Of a DNA stretch of 64,000 bases, positions 33,547 through 43,394 are shown piece by piece. Every line of letters starts with the position of its first letter. The stretch's first letter is position 1. Both the position numbers and the translations under genes were made by a program. The stretch comes from Saussurea involucrata (taxonomy: Eukaryota; Streptophyta; Magnoliopsida; Asterales; Asteraceae): the NCBI GenBank assembly GCA_033807775.1, contig CM066313.1:61922484-61986483 (forward strand). The letters run 5' to 3'. The notes beneath the pieces are model-generated. The model saw nothing but the letters and a program-made list of their open reading frames with translations, was not told where the DNA came from and searched no databases.

Positions 33547-34800
33547 TTATAAAGGTTCTTCCTTAATGAGAAGTTCATCAAGGGTCTTTGATGTGGGAAT
33601 CATCCAGTCAGGGCCCTTTACTCCTTGATTCTTTTTGTTCAGGGCTTCTTCAAAAATCAAAGGTTTAAGATGTCGTGCCTGAATGTCGTTTTTGAAGTCA
33701 CACCAGTAGATGAGATCTTTCAGCTATTCGATGGGAGTGATGGGATGCTCAGAGATACATTGAAAACGTTTTCGTCCATCATAGTCAATAAAGAATATCC
33801 CATAGGGTTTGCTTATGACTTTCCCAGGGATGAAAGTCTCACCAAGAGGAAGAGATGTGTCAAGTGCAGAAAGGTCAGGTTCTGGACCAATGACTTCATC
33901 AAGAGAAAAACTAATACCTGTTTCGTTTCGTATACGAGGACCATCATTTGAAGATTTAGACTTTTTCTTTGCAGAGGACCATCTTTTCTGACTTTCGAGA
34001 GGAGGAGGAGGAGGAATATCCACACAAGAAGAGACTAAGTCGATCTGTTTGTTTATCAGCTTTTCAACATGATCCTTGTACTTAGACTGAGACTTCTGGA
34101 TGGCTAATCTGATCTCCAACCATTCAGAGAGACCGTACTTCGTGATGGCTTCAGCATAGAATTTTTTGTACTGTCCATTCTCTCTGAATATCTCGATTTC
34201 AGCGATTGAAACTTTGAGGGTTGATCTTCTAGCGATGAGTACCTTGATGATTCTGGCAGGTCAATATCTGAAGTGTACCTTTTCTTTGCACCAGATTAAG
34301 GTAGATTGAGACACAGTTCTCTTTTCTTCAACGATCTTCTTGGCGTCTTCCCATAGCTGACGTTGAACTTCGATTGGAGTTCTTTTCAGCTTGGGGTCTT
34401 TCACTGATTGTTAAGTAAGCCGGATGGCGAGTTTTCTGTCTTTTTCTTCAGCTTCCCTTCTTTCAGCGATTAGACGTTCAGCTCTGAGGTGATCCTTGTA
34501 TTCCTTTTGAGAAAGTTTGAACTTTGGAGGAATAGAAAGAAGTTGATCACGCTTCAGAATGATTCGCTGAGCCTCGAACTTCTTTATTATCTCTTCTCTT
34601 CTTTTCTGATCCTCTTCACTTGGTTTTTGAGGAACCAAGGAAGGTCTGTTTGTATGAGAGAGCATATGTTCTTCAGGTTCATCAGTCTCAGAGATCAAAT
34701 CCAAGACTGGGATTATTTCTTCAGCGTTGGGAGCTGGGATTATTGTTGGTGACGTCGCAGCTTTATGAACTTCAGCGATATCCTCAAACAGGGGAGAGGA
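33547..34800 (-). pseudogene. E accessory gene, last exon (broken)
   Basis: Homologous throughout to the last exon of D (46199-47455): LDLISETDEPEE block, charged helix, DPKLKRTPIEVQRQLW-like block, CVDIPP linker and KPYGIFFIDYDGRKRFQ block. Breaks include a TAA replacing Gln after RLT (about 34410) and frameshifts near 34130 and 33720. The upstream edge is a conserved splice acceptor: on the minus strand TTTCAGCTAG precedes TCCTCTCC. Confidence 0.8.
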
Positions 34801-34948
34801 CTAGCTGAAACACAACGATCGTACGAGTAAGAACTTGGGTAGAATAGAGATAGAGAAAGAATGTGGTTGTGTATAGAAGTTGTGGAGAGGAGAGCTGATA
34901 ATGTGTATAGATAGAGGAGGGATGTAGTGTAAGGAAGATTTAGTTTAC
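34801..34948 (-). other. Coding-sequence intron of E accessory gene (148 bp)
   Basis: On the minus strand the segment starts GTAAAC after CAG and ends TTTCAGCTAG. Its length and ends match the D (152 bp) and F (148 bp) copies. Confidence 0.6.
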
Positions 34949-35641
34949 CTGACAAACTGGCTTTGGAAGCAAGATCGCCAGATTATCTTCTTCAGCGAGG
35001 CCTTTGTTTTTGCCTTTGTCAGCTTCAGACGCTGAAGGCTTTATCTTGGTCCGCTCCCCTGAAGATTCTTTTATCACGATCCCTTTAAGAGCTGTAGTCT
35101 TCTGAGCAGGCTTGACGATAAAGGAGTCATCATCATCATCATCGTCATCATCACCCTTATCACTGGATGATGGTTCAGCGTCAGATAAGTCGACGGCTTC
35201 ATCGTCTTCAGCTTCAGATTCAGATTCTTCAGCATCTTCTTCGAGTTGTTCCCCTTCAGATACAGAGGTAAGCTTCTCGGTTCCCTCAGGGTTTTCATCT
35301 CCCTGAGGTCCAGCGGCTGTTTCTTCATTTGTCTTCTCACCCTTTTCAGTAAGGGTAAGGTCTTCACTCTTCTCCCCCTTGATAGATTCATCATGGGGAA
35401 GGTCTTCAGTCTTCTCCCCCTTCCTCATGATGAGTGGGGGAGGAATGTGATGACTCTGTCGTTGGTTTTGGTTCCCTGTCTTCTTGGCCAGGGATTCCCA
35501 TGTAATTTTCAATCTCTGCTACTCTGTCTTCAAGGCCAGTAATAGCAGGAGTGATCTTCAAGAGTTCAGCACGATCCACCGTAGTAAAATGCGAAGGTGC
35601 AAGAGCAGGGACGGTCATGTTGTTCAGGATCTGCTGCATCA
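34949..35641 (-). pseudogene. E accessory gene, main exon, 3' part
   Basis: Encodes the region after the coiled coil: MMQQILNNMTVPALAPSHF, a HHEEGG frameshift site at a G-run (shared with F), then an acidic tract (SESEAEDDEAVDLSD, DDDDDDDD) and the end LLPKPVCQ at a CAG-GTAAAC splice donor. Element D begins at 35642 and separates this from the N-terminal part at 49747-51563. Confidence 0.8.
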
Positions 35642-36611
35642 TGTTGATCCAAACCCTCAGTGATTTGATAATGACCCTATCTTAAATACTTAGTGAAAAT
35701 TGTAAGTAAACAATATGTATCAGAGTTTCACTATCGCTGATAAGTACTAAGATCTTACAGTACTGCTGATAGGAACTCTCGCTCTTTTAGATTAAACATT
35801 CAGCGAACAATGTTCACCATATCGCTGAGTCTGTTCAGTCCTTATGGTGATCGCTGATAAGTTAGTTGTTTACTTATGATCCCTGAAGACAAGATTCACG
35901 TCAACAAAGGTTCTACGCTGAAGTCGAAGATCAAGCTCAAGAACCAGCGACAAGTCTCCTAATGAACTGATGCGGATCAGTGAAGACTCAGATTTGTCCA
36001 CTCAACGTGAAGTATCAAGTACAAGACTTCAGCTATCGCTGAACTTTATCATCTGCTGAATAGTAAATGATAATCGCTAAATCAACGAAAGCTGATCATG
36101 AAGTCCTCCGTACAAAGTACTTTTGTCTTAACCACCCTTGCACGCCTCCGTACGAAATGTCAGAAAAGAACCTCCGAAAATCTGAAATCGTACAACCACT
36201 CTGATACTACACTGTTCATTCATGCGGCTACTAAGGTTGTCAACAAAGGTCAATGACATGCAACCAATCCGCTGATGACACGTGTAAAGTGTATACTGAA
36301 TTGCATTAAATGCATGCAGTATATAAAGAGATGAACTCACTTCATTTGAAGTAACTTGCTAACTCTGGACAAGTTCAAATCTCTCTTAAGATAGGATTTT
36401 ATTAGTAATCTCCTTATCTTTCTTAGTGCAAGAAAACTTAGTGTTCCAACTTGTTTAGATTTAGGTTTATCCTTAATCTTGTTTCCGCAACAAGCTGTAA
36501 ATTGTTAATGATTTATCAATAAACAATTTAGAAAAGTAAAATAGTGTGTTTGTATTCAACCCCCCCCCCCCCCCCCTTCTACAAACTTGTTTAGGCCTTT
36601 CGGGACCAACA
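35642..36611 (+). repeat. 5' LTR of element D (970 bp)
   Basis: TGTTGATCC to GGGACCAACA. TATATAAA at 36320-36327 follows the block GCATTAAATGCATGCAG, so transcription probably starts near 36350. At least six CAGCG/CGCTG motifs lie in the first 450 bp. A run of 17 C at about 36560 precedes the end. Confidence 0.9.
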
Positions 36612-36613
36612 AG

Positions 36614-36625
36614 TGGTATCAGAGC
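36614..36625 (+). other. tRNA-iMet primer-binding site of D
   Basis: TGGTATCAGAGC two bases after the 5' LTR, the classical copia/Sirevirus minus-strand primer site. Confidence 0.9.
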
Positions 36626-36691
36626 AGATTTGTTTAATCTCATAAACAAGATCTAATCTAAGATATTTCTCTTCCTAGCTATTATCTGAAA

Positions 36692-38353
36692 ATGGCCAAC
36701 ACAAACACAAACACTCACTATATAGACAATGGTTCTCTTGCAAAACCCCCTAGATTTTCCAGAGATAACTTCAACTTATGGAAAAATAGGATGACACTCT
36801 TCTTAGAAGGTGTAGACCCTACTATACCTTACTATCTTGAAAACGGCCCACACATCCCTGTAACAATTGATCCTGCAGTTCCAGCCACTGCAACTAGAGC
36901 TGCTATTCCAGAAAGGCTGATTCCAAAGGAAATCCATCATTGGACCGATGAAGACAAGAAGAAAGTGGCTATAGATACAAAATCCAGATCCATACTATCC
37001 ATGGCCCTTCCTAACGAAGTCTACCATTCCGTCATGAACCTGAAATCCTCAAAAGCCATGTGGGACACAATATGTGTTCAGTATGAAGGAACGTCTGAAG
37101 TCCAGGATTCAAGAAAGATCAACCTGGTAAGACAATACGAAAGCTTCATCTCTGGTAAGAATGAAACTCTCTCTGAAGTACATCAACGTTTTAATTGCTT
37201 AATTATAGATCTAAAAACGGTTGGTAAGGAATATTCTAACTTTGAAGTGCCGACAAAGTTTTTAGAATGTTTACCTGAAAGCTGGGACAATTATTCCATG
37301 TGTCTCAAGTTGTCGAAAGATCTAAGATCAATGACACTTGCTACCTTATATGGCACATTGCTGAATCATGAGCAATCTAGCCATCTTAAGAAGAATCTTG
37401 TAAAAGATTCCAAAAGCACCCCTGTTGCTTTAATCTCAGAGGAACCTTCTACTCAGCGACCCGTGGTCACTATCACTGAGTTAGAAAGTAACTCTGAAAG
37501 GTCATCAGATTCTGATTCTTCAGATGATGAATCCTTGGCTCTCCTAACTAAAAAGTTCAGGAGATTCGCCAAGAAGAAAATGTTTAGAAAGAACAAAACT
37601 CTTTCTATAGCTGACAAGCCTAAGTCGTCAGCTTTTGTTGATAAGGCTACTGCTACTTGTTTCAACTGCGAAAAGACAGGTCATTTCGCTAACGAGTGCA
37701 GGTCAAAGAAAATCATGAGACCTTCAGCTTTTACAAAGAAATCCTTTGTTCCAAGGAATAAAGACGACAAATACTTAAAGCTGAAGGAGAAGTATGCAAA
37801 GCTGAAAAGCTTTAAGAAGAAAGGAAAAGGCCTGATGGCTGACTATGATTGGGCTGCTTCTGATGAAGAAGCCTCATCATCTGATTCTGAAGATGATGAA
37901 GCAAATCAATGTCTCATGGCCAAGATTGAAGAAGAGGAAGAAAGTTCAGACATTCCATCCACTTCAACATCTGCCATTCAGGTATCACCTTCCTTCTTTA
38001 CCAATATTGTAAATATTGATGAAGCTGATAGTCTCCGTAAAATCGAACTACTGACTAGAAGTTTATACGAAGCCATGAACGGCAAAGCTGTGGTTGAAAA
38101 CCAAAATCTTGATCTCGCTGAAAAGCTTAAAAATTGCCACCTTCAAATAGAAAAGCTTTCTAAATTTGAAGAAGATTTTAAAGATCAAGTCCATTTAAAT
38201 CAGCTAGTCAAAATCGAACGAGCGGAAGCTATCGCTGCATTAAAAGCTGAACAAGCTACTGTTGAAGGATGGTGTAATTCTTCAACAAAGATCACTGAGA
38301 TAATTAAGGCTCAGATTCCTCTGAGTGATAAACGTGGTCTGGGCTATAAATAG
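36692..38353 (+). CDS. gag: Sirevirus Gag, first part (553 aa, ends at in-frame TAG)
   Basis: Starts MANTNTNTHYIDNG 67 nt after the primer site. Residues about 20-250 form the copia-type capsid region (FSRDNFNLWKNRM, MWDTICVQYEGTSEVQ, FLECLPESW). An acidic Ser/Asp stretch follows, then a CCHC zinc knuckle, CFNCEKTGHFANEC (residues about 324-337), Lys-rich segments and a coiled-coil-like C-terminal region. The TAG at 38351-38353 (after RGLGYK) interrupts a frame that continues to 39097; element E has a sense codon there. Gag would coat genomic RNA in virus-like particles. Either D's Gag is truncated or the TAG is read through. Confidence 0.85.
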   Translation: MANTNTNTHYIDNGSLAKPPRFSRDNFNLWKNRMTLFLEGVDPTIPYYLENGPHIPVTIDPAVPATATRAAIPERLIPKEIHHWTDEDKKKVAIDTKSRSILSMALPNEVYHSVMNLKSSKAMWDTICVQYEGTSEVQDSRKINLVRQYESFISGKNETLSEVHQRFNCLIIDLKTVGKEYSNFEVPTKFLECLPESWDNYSMCLKLSKDLRSMTLATLYGTLLNHEQSSHLKKNLVKDSKSTPVALISEEPSTQRPVVTITELESNSERSSDSDSSDDESLALLTKKFRRFAKKKMFRKNKTLSIADKPKSSAFVDKATATCFNCEKTGHFANECRSKKIMRPSAFTKKSFVPRNKDDKYLKLKEKYAKLKSFKKKGKGLMADYDWAASDEEASSSDSEDDEANQCLMAKIEEEEESSDIPSTSTSAIQVSPSFFTNIVNIDEADSLRKIELLTRSLYEAMNGKAVVENQNLDLAEKLKNCHLQIEKLSKFEEDFKDQVHLNQLVKIERAEAIAALKAEQATVEGWCNSSTKITEIIKAQIPLSDKRGLGYK

Positions 38354-38383
38354 GATACTCCAATACCAACCACTGAACGTTCA

Positions 38384-39097
38384 ATGCTTAAATTTGGAAC
38401 GTTCGTATCCTCAATAGCTGACACTTTTTCATCTCAGTACTCCTCGTCGGTTACACCAATCCCTGAGGAAACTCCTACCTCAAAAGGTAAGGAGAAAATG
38501 GTTTATTCAAAACCTACCTCTGTCTCTAAAGACAAAGGTAAAGGAATTGTTATTTATCAAAATCCTCAGAAGGGTACTTTAGTACCTAAGCTGAATGCTT
38601 CTAAAGCCTTGGTGATTCATTCATCTGGTTCTAGAAATCAGACCCCTGGATCAGTTCAGCGACCTACTCCTAGACTCAGAGTAGATGTTCTTGGTAAGAA
38701 ATCTGAAGAACTGAATGTTCGTCCTATTTCAAAAACCAATAGTGTACTTGGTGCTGGCACTTCTAATTCCAAATTAAAAGCTCAGCACTCAAGTGGTCCT
38801 AGAACAAATTTTAGTTATAGGAAATGTTATCACTGTGGACTTACCGATCATATTGCAAGTAAGTGTCCCACAGCCACCAAAGCTGATAAGATAGCTAAGG
38901 TGAAGATAGCACCCAAGAAGACCAAACCAATTGCAAGTCAGGTCAAGGTGACTCCTACCTCTGAGGTCAAGAAATTGACCAAAGTGAAGAAGGACAAAGC
39001 TGAATCTTCAAATGCTGCGAAGACTGCTGAACCCATTCCAACCTCTTCCACTGACAAACAAGTATACATGGCGAAGTGGGTACCCAAGCAAAACTAA
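38384..39097 (+). CDS. gag: Sirevirus Gag, C-terminal part with second zinc knuckle (237 aa)
   Basis: In frame with the preceding segment, so it is the Gag C-terminus after the TAG. Ser/Lys-rich, with a second CCHC knuckle CYHCGLTDHIASKC (about residues 147-160). It ends KWVPKQN and TAA (39095-39097). The pol frame continues in register directly after this TAA. The TAA lies in ACTAATCTTCCTTTG..GCAG, which resembles a branch point, pyrimidine tract and 3' splice site. The same layout is present in element E. Confidence 0.75.
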   Translation: MLKFGTFVSSIADTFSSQYSSSVTPIPEETPTSKGKEKMVYSKPTSVSKDKGKGIVIYQNPQKGTLVPKLNASKALVIHSSGSRNQTPGSVQRPTPRLRVDVLGKKSEELNVRPISKTNSVLGAGTSNSKLKAQHSSGPRTNFSYRKCYHCGLTDHIASKCPTATKADKIAKVKIAPKKTKPIASQVKVTPTSEVKKLTKVKKDKAESSNAAKTAEPIPTSSTDKQVYMAKWVPKQN

Positions 39098-39109
39098 TCT
39101 TCCTTTGTA

Positions 39110-42100
39110 TTGCAGGTTAAGAAGGGTATCTGGTATCTTGATAGCGGATGCTCTAGACACATGACTGGAAAGAAAAGCCTGCTCGCTGAATACAAGGAAG
39201 AGAAGGGTCCCTCTGTGACTTTCGGTGGAAATGGAAAAGGACACACCCGAGGGTATGGTGTACTTTCAAATGGTACAACATCCTTCAGAAGAGTCGCATA
39301 TGTTGAAGGGCTGAAGCATAATCTTCTGAGCATCAGTCAGCTTTGCGACATGGATAACAAAATTTTCACTAAGGAATCCTGCTTTGTCTCTGACAAAAAG
39401 GAGAAGATAGCTCTCAGCGGTTATCGTTTGGAAAATGTTTACGTTATAAACATGGACTCAACAACCACTGAGAACTCCTGTTTCTTCTCAAAGGCATCTT
39501 CTGATGTCAACTGGCTATGGCACAAGAGGCTCTCACATCTCAACTTCAAGACACTGAATACTCTTTCATCCAAAGAGTTAGTCACTGGTCTACCTCAACA
39601 TTCATACGCCAAAGAATCCTTATGTTCAGCGTGTGAAAAAGGGAAGCAGACCAAGGCAAGCTTTAAGTCCAAGCAAGTTTCCTCAGTGTCATCTCCTCTT
39701 CAACTACTCCATATGGATTTGTTTGGCCCCGTTAACAAACAATCCATCGCTGGAAAGAAATATACGCTGGTCATAGTTGATGAATTCTCTCGTTACACAT
39801 GGGTAATGTTTCTCCGTTCTAAGAGTGACACCCCTGAAGAACTCATCACCTTTGTTCGGAAAATGGAAACTCTGAACAATATGACTGTTCGCTCAATAAG
39901 GAGTGATCATGGAACTGAATTCAAAAATAGTTCTCTTGATTCCTTCCTTGAGAGCAAGGGTATTTCTCACAACTTTTCGTCAGTGAGAACACCACAACAA
40001 AACGGAGTCGCTGAAAGAAGAAATAGAACAATTATTGAAGCTGCACGTTCAATGCTCAGCAATTCTCACCTGCCTACTCAGTTTTGGGCAGAAGCTGTCA
40101 ACACGGCTTGTTTTACGCAAAACAGGTCGCTGATAGTCAAAAGATTCAAAAAGACAGCCTATGAACTTTTTCATGGGAGAAAGCCTTCAATCAGCTTTCT
40201 TCACATCTTTGGTTGTCAGTGTTTCATACTGAACAACAGAGATGCCCTTGGAAAGTTTGATCCTAAGGCTGATGATGGAATCTTTCTTGGATACTCCTCA
40301 GTTTCCAAAGCCTTCAGAGTCTTCAATCGAAGAAGACAAACTGTAGAAGAAACTATTCACGTCACGTTTGACGAATCCCGTTCAGCGAACTCTAAACCGA
40401 ACGCTGATACAGAAGAACTGAATCAATGGATGTTTTCTCATCTTGGTGATTCAGAAGATGTTCCCACTACTCATGCTCATACAACTGAAAATGATGGTCC
40501 TACTATCATTCCCAATATGCAGAATAGTGAAGCTGAAACATCTTGGGTCTCAGCTGTTCCTATAAACACTATACCCGCAGTTGATCCAAATGTCTCAGAA
40601 ATTCCATCTATTTCTCAGCAATCAGTGAATGAAGTGACAAATGCAAGCATTCCTCTCTTAGCTGATAATCCAGAAGTAGCTGAATCCTCATCTTCAGTTT
40701 CTCCAGTTCAGACTGAGTCAGCGACGCATGCTCCGGCTCAGCGATGGACTGTAAATCACCCAATCGATCAAATTCTTGGTGATCCCAACGCTGGTATTCA
40801 GACTCGTAGAAGTGCAGGTAATATTTGTTTATTTGTTAACTTTATTTCTCTAACTGAACCAAAGAAAATAGATGATGCCCTCAGAGATCCAAACTGGGTC
40901 AGCGCTATGCAAGAAGAGCTGACTGAATTCGAAAGAAACAAAGTTTGGAAACTTGTTCGGAGACCAACTGACAAAACAGTGATAGGCACTAAGTGGGTCT
41001 ATCGAAACAAGTTGGACGAACATGGTACTGTAACTCGCAACAAAGCTCGTCTTGTTGCTCAGGGATACAGACAAGAGGAAGGCATAGATTATGACGAAAC
41101 CTTTGCTCCAGTAGCAAGACTAGAATCTATTCGTCTTTTCTTAGCATATGCTGTACACAAAAACTTCACTGTACATCAAATGGATGTTAAGTCAGCGTTT
41201 CTAAATGGAAAGCTGAATGAAGAAGTTTATGTGGAACAACCTCCAGGATTCTTAGATCCTAAGCGTCCAGGTTATGTTTATAAGCTGGATAAGGCACTTT
41301 ATGGCTTGAAGCAAGCTCCTCGTGCATGGTATGACACTCTTTCTACTTATCTCCACCTTGAAAATTTTGAGAGAGGTAAGATTGACAAAACTTTGTTTTT
41401 TAGAAAAATAAAAGGTCATATCATTTTAGTTCAAATATATGTTGATGACATTATATTTGGTTCTACTAACCCTGAGCTTTGTACTCGTTTCGCTGATAGA
41501 ATGAAAGATGAGTATAAAATGAGTATGATGGGTGAACTAACATATTTCCTTGGTCTTCAGATTAAGCAAACTGAAAAAGGAACTTTTATAAATCAGGGAA
41601 AGTATGTTAAAGATATGTTGAAGAAATTCGACTTAACTGAAAGTTCAGCTATGAAAACCCCTATGGCACCACCGCTGATACTTGATAAGGACACAAAGGG
41701 TGTTCCTGTCAATGTCACGCTGTACCGTGGGATGATCGGCTCACTACTGTATCTTACAGCTAGCCGACCCGATATTATGTTTGCAACATGTCTGTGCGCA
41801 CGATATCAAGCTGAACCTAAGATATCCCATATGAAAGCTGTAAAGCGAATCTTTCGATATCTTAAGGGTACAGCAAATCTAGGTCTTTGGTATCCCAAAG
41901 ATTCAGGATTCGATCTAACCGCCTATTCAGACAGTGATTTTGCAGGTTGCAAAATGGATAGGAAAAGCACCACAGGAGGATGTCAGCTCCTGGGTGGAAA
42001 GCTGGTAAGTTGGACAAGTAAGAAGCAAAACTCAGTGTCCACTTCCACAGCTGAAGCTGAGTATGTAGCCGCTGGAAGCTGTTGTTCTCAAGTCTTGTGG

Positions 42101-42385
42101 ATGAGAAATCAACTACTAGACTATGATCTTCAGCTCTCCAAAATTCCAATCTATTGCGACAGCACAAGTGCCATCGCTATAGCAAACAATCCAGTGCTAC
42201 ACTCAAAGACAAAACACATAGAAATCAGATATCATTTTATCAGAGATCATGTGATGAATGGTGATATAGAACTTCATTTTATCCCAACTGATTATCAGTT
42301 AGCTGATTTGTTTACCAAACCTCTTGATGAGATAAGATTCAACTTTCTCATCAGCGAGCTTGGAATGCTGAACTTTGAAGGATAA
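39110..42385 (+). CDS. pol: Sirevirus Pol: protease, integrase, RT, RNase H (about 1,090 aa)
   Basis: Single open frame in register with gag but separated by one TAA. There is no ATG at the start (first residues come from TTGCAGGTTAAG), so expression needs readthrough or splicing. In order: protease core WYLDSGCSRHMTG (DSG at about 11-13); GAG-pre-integrase zinc region (HKRLSHLN, CSACEKGKQ); integrase core with D in LLHMDLFGPV (about 203), D in RSDHGTEF (about 266) and E in NGVAERRNRT (about 302); reverse transcriptase with QMDVKSAFLNG and the YVDD box (about 777); RNase H with YSDSDFAG (about 940), STAEAEYVA and YCDSTSAI. All catalytic residues I can check are present. It ends LGMLNFEG. Copia order (integrase before RT) confirms Ty1/copia. 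Confidence 0.9.
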   Translation: MQVKKGIWYLDSGCSRHMTGKKSLLAEYKEEKGPSVTFGGNGKGHTRGYGVLSNGTTSFRRVAYVEGLKHNLLSISQLCDMDNKIFTKESCFVSDKKEKIALSGYRLENVYVINMDSTTTENSCFFSKASSDVNWLWHKRLSHLNFKTLNTLSSKELVTGLPQHSYAKESLCSACEKGKQTKASFKSKQVSSVSSPLQLLHMDLFGPVNKQSIAGKKYTLVIVDEFSRYTWVMFLRSKSDTPEELITFVRKMETLNNMTVRSIRSDHGTEFKNSSLDSFLESKGISHNFSSVRTPQQNGVAERRNRTIIEAARSMLSNSHLPTQFWAEAVNTACFTQNRSLIVKRFKKTAYELFHGRKPSISFLHIFGCQCFILNNRDALGKFDPKADDGIFLGYSSVSKAFRVFNRRRQTVEETIHVTFDESRSANSKPNADTEELNQWMFSHLGDSEDVPTTHAHTTENDGPTIIPNMQNSEAETSWVSAVPINTIPAVDPNVSEIPSISQQSVNEVTNASIPLLADNPEVAESSSSVSPVQTESATHAPAQRWTVNHPIDQILGDPNAGIQTRRSAGNICLFVNFISLTEPKKIDDALRDPNWVSAMQEELTEFERNKVWKLVRRPTDKTVIGTKWVYRNKLDEHGTVTRNKARLVAQGYRQEEGIDYDETFAPVARLESIRLFLAYAVHKNFTVHQMDVKSAFLNGKLNEEVYVEQPPGFLDPKRPGYVYKLDKALYGLKQAPRAWYDTLSTYLHLENFERGKIDKTLFFRKIKGHIILVQIYVDDIIFGSTNPELCTRFADRMKDEYKMSMMGELTYFLGLQIKQTEKGTFINQGKYVKDMLKKFDLTESSAMKTPMAPPLILDKDTKGVPVNVTLYRGMIGSLLYLTASRPDIMFATCLCARYQAEPKISHMKAVKRIFRYLKGTANLGLWYPKDSGFDLTAYSDSDFAGCKMDRKSTTGGCQLLGGKLVSWTSKKQNSVSTSTAEAEYVAAGSCCSQVLWMRNQLLDYDLQLSKIPIYCDSTSAIAIANNPVLHSKTKHIEIRYHFIRDHVMNGDIELHFIPTDYQLADLFTKPLDEIRFNFLISELGMLNFEG

Positions 42386-42720
42386 ATCTTCAGCGGTTCA
42401 CATTAAATCAGCGATACGTTTATACACTCTTGTATAGGCTCTCGGATAAAATAAACTTGTACAATCCATTTCATCATCTTCTCTCTGAATAAATTTGGTT
42501 AAACTGACATCAAGGTATGTTTTCTCTCTCTGACAAAACGCATGAAAATGCAAGATTTCAAATTCTTTCATCGCTGAATATCTCTTCCTTAACAGCGATA
42601 TTTTGAAATTTCTTAAAACCCTCACTGATATTTCTATTTAGTGCTTCATATTTTCCAAAGAGTCCCTGAGTTTTTCTTTCAAAACCTCAGAGACAACGAA
42701 AGAATGTGAAAGGACAGTTG
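42386..42720 (+). other. Noncoding spacer after pol in D
   Basis: No gene. Contains several CAGCG/CGCTG motifs and two GA-rich stretches. It leads into the putative internal promoter. Confidence 0.5.
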
Positions 42721-42910
42721 TGACGTCATTGCAACGGATAACACCAGGCACGCTCTTTTTCTGACACACGTTTGCACGTTTCGTTGTCTATCCAATCAAA
42801 TGCAAACACGTGTCCGTGTCATGATGAAAAACTTTCCCGCTCAAGTTTTTCTCTCTCTACTCTCTTCCTATATAAACACTCTCAAAGTTTATATTTGTCT
42901 TTTACGCGAA
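42721..42910 (+). promoter_or_regulatory. Putative internal promoter of D accessory gene
   Basis: TGACGTCA palindrome (42721-42728), CCAAT (42792-42796), G-box CACGTG (42807-42812), a CT-rich stretch and TATATAAA (42869-42876), in that order and spacing typical of a plant RNA polymerase II promoter. Start predicted near 42900. The G-box, CCAAT and TATA are all kept in E (TATA 52080-52087, G-box 52144-52149) and F (TATA 63683-63690, G-box 63747-63752); the palindrome is decayed there to TGACATCA. Confidence 0.6.
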
Positions 42911-42999
42911 TCAATCTTTCTCCGCAAGAAAAGAACACTGTTGCATTTTGTGCTCTCAATCTTCAAGAACTGTTCATCATCTTCTTCATCAAACTCAAG

Positions 43000-43390
43000 G
43001 TTAATATGTTCTTATCTATTATCAAATGCGAATAACTTGTTTTCGATCTTATCATTGTTTTACACAAGATCAAACAAAAGAACTCAAAAATAAAATCATT
43101 TTCTTTCATGGTTTTATAAACACAACCATTTCATGGTTGTTCTTCAAGTTTTAAATCTAAAATCTTAAACTTGTTCTTCTTTCGTATCCATTTTCTTAAG
43201 AAACTGGAATACAAGGCTTATGGGTGTTATATTCGTTTTTTTTTAAAACAAGAAAAACCCTAATCTTCATTAAGACTTTTTTTTTGTTTGAATGAAATGG
43301 ACAAAATTCGAAAAAATCTTAATGGAAATTTTCTTTCCACATTAAGATATTTCTTATTTGTTAACATCTTTGGTTGAACTGATAATACAG
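43000..43390 (+). other. 5'-UTR intron of D accessory gene (391 bp)
   Basis: Donor CAAG-GTTAATAT at 43000 and acceptor GATAATACAG at 43390, five bases before the ATG. T-rich, as plant introns are. Both ends and the length are kept in E (51566-51957) and F (63169-63560), each 392 bp. Confidence 0.6.
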
Positions 43391-43394
43391 TGAA

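Noticed and set aside
42772..43093. Short frames before the D accessory gene
   Set aside because: They start with TTG or lie across the TATA box, leader and intron; better explained as promoter and 5' UTR.
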